NCBI RefSeq assembly: GCF_000282335.1 | Contig: NZ_AKJM01000085.1 | Span: forward strand, 78,836-142,835 | Direction of reading: 5' to 3' | DNA length: 64,000 bases | DNA from: Pseudomonas sp. GM48 | Lineage (GTDB): Bacteria; Pseudomonadota; Gammaproteobacteria; Pseudomonadales; Pseudomonadaceae | Shown: positions 24,321 to 32,413 of the stretch, piece by piece | How the letters are laid out: each line of letters begins with the position of its first letter | How positions within the stretch are numbered: the first letter of the stretch is position 1 | The notes under the pieces: model-generated | Databases searched by the model: none | What the model saw: the letters and a program-made list of their open reading frames with translations, nothing else | Told to the model about the DNA's origin: nothing | Translations under genes and position numbers: made by a program

Positions 24321-26738
24321 ATGGCAAGGAAGAAGGCAAAAAACTCTAGCGGCACTGGCATCCTGATTATTATTGCACTGGCTTTTGGTGCACTCGCTTC
24401 GATCCCGAAGAACGCCTGGGTCGCTGTTGGCATCGTCGCGGGCATCGGCGCCATTATGTGGTTTTTTGCCACTCGCACTAAACGACAGCTTGAACAGCTG
24501 CAAAAGTCTGCTTCAGTGACAACGTACCTGCGGGAGCCGCGAAGCAAAGACGTAACCTTCTCCATGCATGAGGTTTCGTTGAGCAATATGTCTGAAGAAA
24601 CCTCCGAATTTTATACCGTCCAACTCGGCTCCCCCCCTTCCCCTTCCTTTAAGATTCCAGACGCAAGCAGACAGAAATCGGATACCCGCTGGGTGCCTGC
24701 GGGCGAGTCAGTTACCGTGGCTGGCTTTTCAATTCCAGGTGGAATGCTCTATGTAGGAAGCGCGCTCGGTCGATACGATGCGCAAGAACCATCACTGCTC
24801 AATCCCAAACTACGGATAGCCAAGTCGTACGTTGATATCGAAGAGCGGCTGATGTCCTACTGGCCGAGCTTTCATTCCATTTCGCCTGAGGCTCGGCGCG
24901 GTTACCTGCAGTGGTTAGAAGGCGGACGTCGTGATCCGCTGGCAGACACCGGCTACGTTTTTCTATTTTTCTATGGCCTTGAGCGCCGTGCTCTCGTTGA
25001 TGCAGGAAGCGATCCCCAGGTGCGGGCGGAGACTCATCTGATCGTCAAAGAAGTCCAACGATTGCTCAGTATCTATGGGGAGAATCGGTCGTTCAGGGGG
25101 TACGCGGAGGGCTTCCTGAATTACCTGAGCAACCAAACGCTCGATCCTAGCCTTTACCTTGGCCCACCTCCTGATGCCGTTGCTTACAGCTATGAAATGC
25201 CGCATCCACTGCGCATTGGTTTGGGGCAACACGCCGCAAACAAACGACCACTTGATGCCGCCTGGGCATTGGCATGGGCGTTAGCTGACCCCAATATCAG
25301 CAAGCGCACCCCGGTAACTCGATGCAAGGATGTCTTCGCTGCGCTGTTCAAGCTCAAGTACGCCAGTACACATCCTGCGGGTCTAATGCTCGCCCAAAAC
25401 AAGACCAAGCTTAAAGCCAGCTATCGACCTGCCTCGGCAGTACTGATGGCCCCCTCGCTTAATGTGGGTGATCTTCCTGATGTCATGGCCACGTCGGGAA
25501 CGCGCAAAAGTTTGCAGTCGTTAGTGGAGCTATGCACCACCGAGCTAGAACCCTACAGCCGTTATCTAGGCCGAAATCCTGAAAGCGCAGAAGCCCTTGA
25601 AGGCCTGTTGCAACTTCCAGTCACTCTTTGGCCTGCTACAGCCCGTACGGAGTTGGATGAGCTTCAAAGCAAAATCGGTGACGATCTGATTGTCATGAGC
25701 TTTGGAGAACTCGCCGGCCGATTCAAGAGTGCTGGAGCGTTATCCCGTGACAAGGTTCTGGCCCTTGCCCGTGCATTGGAATCACTTCATATCGGTATGG
25801 AGCCCGACGTACTCGCTGGGAGCAGGACTCCAAGAGCTGAAGATCGTATCGCGCTGTTCGTGACCCAACCTGAGGACGGATCATTGCGAGCGTCAGCGGC
25901 CTACAACGCGGCCTCAGTCACACTTGATCTGGCCAGTTCAGTCGCCTCTGCCGACGGCGATACATCCAATGAAGAGGTCACACTGCTTGCTCAGCACATC
26001 GACTCCTGGAGCCACCTGAGCGTTGCTCATCGCAAACGTCTCAAGGCGCACCTGCAAATCCAAATCCAGCAACCACCAGCGCTGGCAAGCTTGAAGAAAA
26101 AGCTCGATCCATTAACTGTCGAAGCCAAGCGCACGATTGCCAGCTTCCTGGCCCACTTGGCGCAAGCCGATGGGATCGTCAGCCCTGCTGAAGTGAAACT
26201 TCTTGAGCGTGTTTACAAGGCACTGCAACTGGATAGCCAGTTGCTGTACAGCGATCTTCACGGCGCCGCATCTGGGGCGAGTATTCCCCCCGTCAAATCT
26301 GCAACAAGCTCCACTCCATCCGAGCCAGGCACACAGTCAGCCACCGTTGCAAAACAGGGCTTCGTGCTCGATCACGAGCGCATTGCTGAGCTGCAACGTG
26401 AAACGGCTGAAGTCTCTGCCCTCCTCGCTAAGGTATTCACTGATGACCAGGTCGAGGAGCCGGAACAGGCCGTTGAGGCTGTGGAATCGGCGACCGAAAC
26501 CAGTGCTGACGTTGCCGGCCTCGATCTGGAACATTCTGCATTCCTGCGCTTATTAATTTCGCGTACCGAATGGAGTCGATCCGAGCTCGAAGCCGCTGCC
26601 AGCGATATGGAGCTGATGCTCGATGGTGCCCTGGAACAAATCAACGACATGGCTTTTGAACGTTTCGACATGCCCGTCACCGAAGGTGATGATCCCATCG
26701 AGATCAACACAGACATTCTGGAAGAGTTAGCCCTATGA
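24321..26738 (+). CDS. Membrane-anchored protein with TerB-N and TerB-C domains
   Basis: 805 residues. Two predicted membrane helices lie near the N-terminus (GILIIIALAFGALASI and VAVGIVAGIGAIMWFF). A middle region (about 200-480) matches the TerB-N style of large tellurite/defence proteins, and VTLLAQHIDSWSHLS, IASFLAHLAQADGIVSPAEV is a TerB-like acidic helical segment. The C-terminus (DLEHSAFLRLLISRTEWSRS) resembles TerB-C. The next gene starts four bases before this stop. TerB domains are metal- or membrane-associated modules often coupled to nucleic-acid enzymes. This is probably the membrane sensor of a three-gene defence system. Confidence 0.75.
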   Translation: MARKKAKNSSGTGILIIIALAFGALASIPKNAWVAVGIVAGIGAIMWFFATRTKRQLEQLQKSASVTTYLREPRSKDVTFSMHEVSLSNMSEETSEFYTVQLGSPPSPSFKIPDASRQKSDTRWVPAGESVTVAGFSIPGGMLYVGSALGRYDAQEPSLLNPKLRIAKSYVDIEERLMSYWPSFHSISPEARRGYLQWLEGGRRDPLADTGYVFLFFYGLERRALVDAGSDPQVRAETHLIVKEVQRLLSIYGENRSFRGYAEGFLNYLSNQTLDPSLYLGPPPDAVAYSYEMPHPLRIGLGQHAANKRPLDAAWALAWALADPNISKRTPVTRCKDVFAALFKLKYASTHPAGLMLAQNKTKLKASYRPASAVLMAPSLNVGDLPDVMATSGTRKSLQSLVELCTTELEPYSRYLGRNPESAEALEGLLQLPVTLWPATARTELDELQSKIGDDLIVMSFGELAGRFKSAGALSRDKVLALARALESLHIGMEPDVLAGSRTPRAEDRIALFVTQPEDGSLRASAAYNAASVTLDLASSVASADGDTSNEEVTLLAQHIDSWSHLSVAHRKRLKAHLQIQIQQPPALASLKKKLDPLTVEAKRTIASFLAHLAQADGIVSPAEVKLLERVYKALQLDSQLLYSDLHGAASGASIPPVKSATSSTPSEPGTQSATVAKQGFVLDHERIAELQRETAEVSALLAKVFTDDQVEEPEQAVEAVESATETSADVAGLDLEHSAFLRLLISRTEWSRSELEAAASDMELMLDGALEQINDMAFERFDMPVTEGDDPIEINTDILEELAL

Positions 26739-28030
26739 GCACTATCAGAGCCAAGGATCGCGACGCGGTCATCCAATCGTTGCGTGCTGGCGTTGTTCCT
26801 CGCGTCGGTCAACACTTGATTCAGGTCGGCCGGGTGGGAGAGCTTGATGCGCTGATCAAGGACGTCAATCGCCTGGTCGAAAGCGGATCGGCATTTCGAG
26901 TGGTGATTGGCGAATACGGTGCAGGCAAGACGTTCTTTCTGAACTTGGTTCGAGCCATCGCCATGGAGCGCAAACTCGTCACCATGCACGCTGACTTAAA
27001 CCCGGATCGCAGGTTGCACGCCACCGGCGGCCAAGCACGCTCGCTGTACTCCGAGCTGGCCAAGAACATGTCGACACGCACCAAGCCCGACGGTGGGGCC
27101 ATGCAAGGCATTGTTGAGAAATTTATCTCGCAGGCCAAAACCGAAGCCAAGGCAGCAGGCGCAGACAGTGAGACTGTCATCCGAGCACACCTGGCTGAGT
27201 TGACCGAAATGGTCAACGGCTACGATTTCGCTGAAGTAATCGCTGCGTATTGCCGAGGTTTCGAGGAAGGCAACGAACAACTTAAGGGTGATGCGATTCG
27301 TTGGTTGCGTGGCGAGTTCACCACCAAGACCGATGCCCGAGCAGCCTTGGGTGTGCGAACCATCATTGATGATGCCTCTGTCTACGATCAGCTCAAGCTG
27401 CTGTCGAGATTCGTCAGACTCGCAGGTTTTGGCGGTCTCATGATCTGCCTCGACGAGCTGGTCAACCTCTACAAGCTGGCCAATACGCAAGCACGCAATG
27501 CCAACTATGAGCAGATCCTGCGCATCCTTAATGACTCACTGCAGGGATCCTCTGAGGGGCTTGGATTTGTCCTGGGTGGCACTCCCGAGTTTTTGATGGA
27601 CACTCGCCGAGGGCTGTTTAGCTACCCTGCCCTGCAATCGCGACTGGCCGAAAACTCGTTTGCCAAATCAGGACTGGTGGATCTTTCGGGGCCGGTCATA
27701 CGCCTTACAAGCCTCACACCAGAAGACTTCTACGTGTTGCTTCAGAAGCTCCGTCACGTCTACGCAGGTGGCGATGCTGACAAATATTTACTGCCTGACG
27801 AAGCGCTTCCATTATTCATGGCGCACTGCAACCAGCGTCTGGGTGAAGCTTACTTCCGTACGCCGCGCACGACGATCACAGCCTTCATCAACCTGCTGGC
27901 TATTCTGGAGCAAAACCCTGGAGCAGATTGGCGCACCCTGCTTGGGGCTGTCGAGGTGGCGAAGGACTTGGGCGGTGACGAGGATACAAAAGTCGACGCG
28001 GACGATGAACTTGCCACCTTCACACTCTGA
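26735..28030 (+). CDS. BrxD-like P-loop ATPase (DUF2791 family)
   Basis: 431 residues. Walker A is GEYGAGKTFF (about 57-66) and Walker B LMICLDEL. The N-terminus (AKDRDAVIQSLRAGVVPRVG) and LGGTPEFLMDTRRGLFSYPAL, then SLTPEDFYVLLQKLRHVY, are characteristic of the BrxD-type ATP-binding proteins of BREX type 2/6 systems. Overlap of four bases with the TerB gene and 26 bases with the helicase gene shows tight coupling. No pglX, pglZ or other BREX gene is nearby, so it is not an ordinary BREX locus. Confidence 0.85.
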   Translation: MSTIRAKDRDAVIQSLRAGVVPRVGQHLIQVGRVGELDALIKDVNRLVESGSAFRVVIGEYGAGKTFFLNLVRAIAMERKLVTMHADLNPDRRLHATGGQARSLYSELAKNMSTRTKPDGGAMQGIVEKFISQAKTEAKAAGADSETVIRAHLAELTEMVNGYDFAEVIAAYCRGFEEGNEQLKGDAIRWLRGEFTTKTDARAALGVRTIIDDASVYDQLKLLSRFVRLAGFGGLMICLDELVNLYKLANTQARNANYEQILRILNDSLQGSSEGLGFVLGGTPEFLMDTRRGLFSYPALQSRLAENSFAKSGLVDLSGPVIRLTSLTPEDFYVLLQKLRHVYAGGDADKYLLPDEALPLFMAHCNQRLGEAYFRTPRTTITAFINLLAILEQNPGADWRTLLGAVEVAKDLGGDEDTKVDADDELATFTL

Positions 28031-30248
28031 ATCATCGGGCTTCGACCAGCTAGAATCCCGAATCCAGCGATGGATTTGGGCTGAAGGCTGGACGTCCTTG
28101 CGCGACGCCCAGGAAAGAGCTGTGCCGGTGCTGATGGATGCTGACCAGGATGTCATCATCGCGGCAGCAACAGCGGCAGGGAAAACTGAGGCAGCCTTCC
28201 TACCCATACTCACCAATTTACTCAACAGCAACGACCCGCCCGGTTCGGTGTTGTATATCAGCCCGCTCAAGGCCTTGATCAATGACCAATGGGACAGGTT
28301 AGGCCGCCTCTGTGAGCAGCTTGAAATTCCCGTAGTGGCTTGGCATGGGGACATTTCATCGAGCAAAAAGCATCGCTTCCTGAAGTCACCTGAAGGGGTG
28401 CTACTGATCACGCCTGAATCCCTTGAGGCACTGTTCGTCAATCGAGGCTCCAGCCTTGCGGGAGTGTTCCAGAACCTGCGCTATATCGTCGTGGATGAGT
28501 TGCATGCGTTCATTGGAAGCGAACGAGGCAAACAACTTCAGTCTCTGATGCACCGCGTAGAGATCGTTACCGGGCGTCGTCTCCCTAGGGTCGGGCTTTC
28601 AGCTACGCTCGGCGATATGACGTTAGCATCAGAGTTTCTGCGCTCAGGTGGTGTCGACGGGGTAACAGTGATTGAGTCTAAGAACTCAAACCAGACACTC
28701 CAGGTGCAAATTCGCGGGTATATCCAGCCGCCCTTGAGCGAGCTCAAAAAGATTCTCGTCCAGCCTTCTGATCAGGTAGACGATGAAGACGAGACGGAAA
28801 ACAAAGCAAGCCCAGACTTCGCTATCGCAGATCATCTCTACAAGGTATTGCGTGGCAGCAATAATCTGATTTTCCCAAACAGCCGCCAGCAGGTTGAATG
28901 GTATGCAGACCAATTGCGTCGGCGCTGTGAGAATGATGGTTTGCCCAACGAGTTCTGGCCTCATCACGGCAGCCTTTCGAAAGATCTGCGGGAGCAAGCT
29001 GAGCATGCCCTCAAGGTGGGTAATGTAGCAGCATCGGCCATATGCACCACGACGCTTGAACTCGGAATAGACATCGGCAGTATCAAGACAGTGGTGCAAA
29101 TTGGTGCTCCGCCATCAGTGGCGAGCTTGCGCCAGAGACTAGGCCGTTCGGGCCGACGTCCGGGGGAAAACGCGATCTTGCGCGTTTACTGCAAGGAGTC
29201 GCCACTCACAGATGGATCAAGCATATCGGATCAGCTGCGCCAGGGACTGGTTCAGACAATTGCCATGGTGCGCCTTTTGATTGGGGGATGGTTTGAACCT
29301 CCCCGGGCTCAGGGTATTCATGCCTCCACTCTCGTTCAGCAATGCCTCTCCATAATTGCTCAGTGTGGCGGTGCTTCTGCTGCTGATCTTTGGAGAAGTC
29401 TTATCACTGAAGGCGCGTTCCAAAACGTCGAAAAGCCAGACTTCGTCAAGCTGCTCAAGTCGCTAGGGGAGCATGAACTCATCGTTCAGGACAGCTCAGG
29501 ATTGTTGCTACCAGGGACAGTTGGAGAGCGCCTGATCAACCACTATGAGTTCTACAGCGCATTCACCAGTGATGAGGAATTCCGCCTGGTGTGCGACGGA
29601 AAAGCACTTGGTTCAGTACCCGTCAGCCGGCCGCTGACCAAGGATCAACGCATTATCTTCGGAGGTCGAAGGTGGCAGGTTCGTGATGTTGATCTCCAAG
29701 CCAAGGTCATCATTGTTTCCGCCGCACGCGGTGGTGCCCCTCCTCAGTTCGATGGTCTGGGTGCGATGGTGCATGACAACGTGCGCCAAGTAATGCGAGC
29801 CGTCCTGGCAGACCCTGTCCCCTGCCCATTCATAGATCGCGATGCCCAAGCGTTGCTCGACGAGGCTCGCAAGACTTTTAACGCATTAGGCCTTGGTGAA
29901 CGCTACGTCATTGAGTCCGGCGGTAAATGCTATCTAATCAGCTGGCTGGGTGATTACGCCAACGATGCACTGCGCCTGTTACTCAATCATGTAGGCCTTT
30001 CGTGTGACAACGCGGGCTTGGCGATTGAGGTTGACGCCAACATCCATCGGACGCTGGCTGCACTCAAGGATGTAGGTGACCTGGACGCAAGCGATCTCGA
30101 TTCGATTCTCGCAGATGTAGAAAATATGCTGCGGGAGAAATGGGATTGGGCATTGCCGGAGTCATTATTGATGAAGTCGTTTGCTTCAATATCGTTGGAT
30201 ATCTCTACTGCAATCGGTTTTGCGCAGAATCTGACTTTGGCTGAGTAA
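28005..30248 (+). CDS. Lhr/BrxHI-like DEAD/DEAH-box helicase
   Basis: About 747 residues from the ATG at 28005, inside the end of the BrxD-like gene. Superfamily 2 motifs are clear: AATAAGKTEAAF (motif I), VVDELHAF (DExH), LSATLGD (motif III) and SLRQRLGRSGRRPGE (motif VI). The C-terminal half contains a winged-helix and Lhr-like core region. This combination of a BrxD ATPase with a large helicase is known from BREX (brxHI), where it probably translocates on DNA. The frame is open farther upstream, but that overlaps brxD coding and lacks a ribosome site. Confidence 0.85.
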   Translation: MNLPPSHSESSGFDQLESRIQRWIWAEGWTSLRDAQERAVPVLMDADQDVIIAAATAAGKTEAAFLPILTNLLNSNDPPGSVLYISPLKALINDQWDRLGRLCEQLEIPVVAWHGDISSSKKHRFLKSPEGVLLITPESLEALFVNRGSSLAGVFQNLRYIVVDELHAFIGSERGKQLQSLMHRVEIVTGRRLPRVGLSATLGDMTLASEFLRSGGVDGVTVIESKNSNQTLQVQIRGYIQPPLSELKKILVQPSDQVDDEDETENKASPDFAIADHLYKVLRGSNNLIFPNSRQQVEWYADQLRRRCENDGLPNEFWPHHGSLSKDLREQAEHALKVGNVAASAICTTTLELGIDIGSIKTVVQIGAPPSVASLRQRLGRSGRRPGENAILRVYCKESPLTDGSSISDQLRQGLVQTIAMVRLLIGGWFEPPRAQGIHASTLVQQCLSIIAQCGGASAADLWRSLITEGAFQNVEKPDFVKLLKSLGEHELIVQDSSGLLLPGTVGERLINHYEFYSAFTSDEEFRLVCDGKALGSVPVSRPLTKDQRIIFGGRRWQVRDVDLQAKVIIVSAARGGAPPQFDGLGAMVHDNVRQVMRAVLADPVPCPFIDRDAQALLDEARKTFNALGLGERYVIESGGKCYLISWLGDYANDALRLLLNHVGLSCDNAGLAIEVDANIHRTLAALKDVGDLDASDLDSILADVENMLREKWDWALPESLLMKSFASISLDISTAIGFAQNLTLAE

Positions 30249-30495
30249 ATTGATAGGCCTTTAAGGTATGCATGTGTTACGTCGAGATGGGCCAAGCTCG
30301 AAGGAGTGAATGGAACAATCGACGCTAGGTGCACGGATGTCGGCAAGTCCTCATACCGAGGTATGACAAGCTCACTGAAGCTTGGAATAGCGAGAAATGA
30401 GGCAGCACCGAGGACAAATGAGGAAGGCTAGAAGGCACCTCTTTGAACCAGCCACGTCGGACTTAAATGCGAACACGCCAGGAGCGCTGAGAAAA

Positions 30496-31449
30496 ATGGA
30501 AGCAAGGATGGAGATTCCCAAACGGCTATACAAGTACAGAGCATTCAGCGCGTTAACTATCGACTTACTGGTGTCGGACAAGGTCTATTTCGCCGATCCC
30601 GCGTCATTCAACGACCCACTTGATACTAAGCCATGCGTTCATCCAGACCTGCCAATCGACCAACTCGAACAAACGCTCCGAAAGATAATAGAGAACCGAA
30701 TTGCCACCGAGATGACAGGCGCTGCTAGGTCGATAATGTATCGTGGCCCCAAAACTATGGATCACATTGAGCGACACAGCAGGCGTCAAGCCGAACGCAT
30801 CATCGCTGACATAGCCTACAACGCGACCAATCCCGAATTCACAACTGCGCCTCCTGGCCCACAGCTCCAGCTCTTGGCGTACCGCCTACAGGATGAACTC
30901 CTTAAGGCATACGGCAGGGGTGTGCTTTCACTCGCGGAACGAAACTCCTGCCCTCTTATGTGGAGTCATTATGGCGACCAACACCATGGTCTTTGTGTCG
31001 GCTACGAGGTTCCTCTAGATGTACAAAAAAATCTTCATAAGGTTCAGTACGGTGGTAGTCGGCTCATCGAGGCAAGCAAGGTAGCAGCAATGCTCGATGC
31101 AGACGAAACAGCACGCCACGAGGTGGATGCTGCGGCATTGCTGCGCAAAGCATGGGATTGGAGGTATGAGAAGGAATGGCGACTAATAGGGCATCGTGGA
31201 CTCGCAGACTCACCACTAGAACTCGCTGAAGTGACGTTTGGCACACGTTGTATGAACTCGGTAAAGCATTCGGTGATTAAGGCATTAGTAGGACGGGACA
31301 AACCGGTCAAGCTGTACGAGATGCGAGAGGTTCACGGAACTTTTAAACTAAAACGATTCCCGCTGAATGAGCAGGAGCTAACAGCCTCTTACCCTCACCG
31401 TGCTCGCTCTGCATCTGAATGCTTTGAGGAGATAGAGTTAAAACGGTAG
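30496..31449 (+). CDS. DUF2971 family protein (copy 2)
   Basis: 317 residues from the ATG at 30496 (a second ATG at 30508 gives MEIPKRLYKYRAF, also a plausible start). It shares KRLYKYRAFSALTIDLL, VYFADPASFNDPLDT and SLAERNSCPLMWSHYGDQHHG with other DUF2971 members and is clearly different from the copy at 18978. It lies 247 bases after the helicase gene. Function is unknown; it might be an accessory of the upstream operon or an independent gene. Confidence 0.8.
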   Translation: MEARMEIPKRLYKYRAFSALTIDLLVSDKVYFADPASFNDPLDTKPCVHPDLPIDQLEQTLRKIIENRIATEMTGAARSIMYRGPKTMDHIERHSRRQAERIIADIAYNATNPEFTTAPPGPQLQLLAYRLQDELLKAYGRGVLSLAERNSCPLMWSHYGDQHHGLCVGYEVPLDVQKNLHKVQYGGSRLIEASKVAAMLDADETARHEVDAAALLRKAWDWRYEKEWRLIGHRGLADSPLELAEVTFGTRCMNSVKHSVIKALVGRDKPVKLYEMREVHGTFKLKRFPLNEQELTASYPHRARSASECFEEIELKR

Positions 31450-31586
31450 TTGGGCGCCACGCGGAAGCGGTGCGTGAAGTGACGGCCCCAACACTCAACA
31501 GGTCGGCCAAGGCTCTACAGCATCGAAACCGTGCCCGACTGTTTCAGACCTTTTGCTACGCTGACCTCTTCCACGGAGGAACCACA

Positions 31587-31786
31587 ATGTCGAACGCAGA
31601 CCTACTCCCTTCCCTACTCTTCAAGATCAATCAGAACCAGCTAGCCCCCGAAGCCTGGATAATGGAGCTAACGTTCTGAGAGGATCAGCGGAGGTCGCCG
31701 GCAACGTGCGCGGTGCTTTGGACACAATTAGCAGGAACGAAGAGTTTATCAACATGACGTTAGCGGTGCTCATGACGCCTGAGTAA
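31587..31786 (+). pseudogene. Decayed copy of the 69-residue small protein (35144-35353)
   Basis: The first 30 codons (SNADLLPSLLFKINQNQ) match the intact gene at 35144, then a TGG to TGA nonsense change and a deletion break the frame. The remaining sequence to 31786 still aligns with the intact copy at DNA level (CGTGCGCGGTGC, CTCATGAC-CCTGAG). It is preceded by GGAGGAACCACA, so it was once translated. Confidence 0.75.
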
Positions 31787-31884
31787 GTAGCTCTTGAGCT
31801 TGTAGACTAGCCGGGCCCATTGGCCCGAAGGATCGAACTCCCCGTTGACGCCACTTCATTCCGCAGCTTAGCCACGGGCAAGCG

Positions 31885-32142
31885 ATGACTCGAACGCAGA
31901 ATGATTTGAACACAACCTCTCCTCTCACCGCCCGCGACGTCTACCAGGTGCTAAAAGACGTTGCTCTTGGCACCCGCACCATGACGAGAGCCAGCAATCA
32001 GTCCTGGAACGAAATCTATAACGACCACATGCCTGTTGAGATCGATGGCTGGCGGCTCACGCTTTTCAATGATTGCGACAGCCTGGATTACTGCGAGGAG
32101 TGCTGGTCGCCTGACGGCCGTGTCGGGTCTCTTGAAACCTGA
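31885..32142 (+). CDS. Small DUF7693-like protein
   Basis: 85 residues, beginning MTRTQNDLNTTSPLTARDVY and containing MPVEIDGWRLTLFND and DYCEECWSPDGR. These match a small Pseudomonas protein family (labelled DUF7693, from memory). The two cysteines in CEEC could bind a metal. No ribosome site is strong. It lies near the decayed small-protein copy. Function unknown. Confidence 0.55.
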   Translation: MTRTQNDLNTTSPLTARDVYQVLKDVALGTRTMTRASNQSWNEIYNDHMPVEIDGWRLTLFNDCDSLDYCEECWSPDGRVGSLET

Positions 32143-32413
32143 CAGCGTTATGGCACTGATCCTGTCGACCTATTGGTGGCTGGGAACGTGAGCAGCTTGA
32201 GCGTCTGCTGAATGAGCTCTAAGCCTAAGCAAAAGAAGGCCTCATCGCGTTCGTTTCGGTGCGCAGTTTGCCACCAGTAAGCTCATGAGAAATCCAACCG
32301 CGCCTACATCAACTGATGCCTCAAGTGAGTGAAGCGGCCAACTGTTGACTATGCTTCATCCCGATTGTGGGGTCGGCCTAACGCCACGCTCCACCACGGA
32401 TGGAGCAAAGCTT

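Noticed and set aside
30249..30495. A start for the second DUF2971 gene at 30397
   Set aside because: The added N-terminal segment is basic and low in family likeness, and later ATGs give the usual start of the family.
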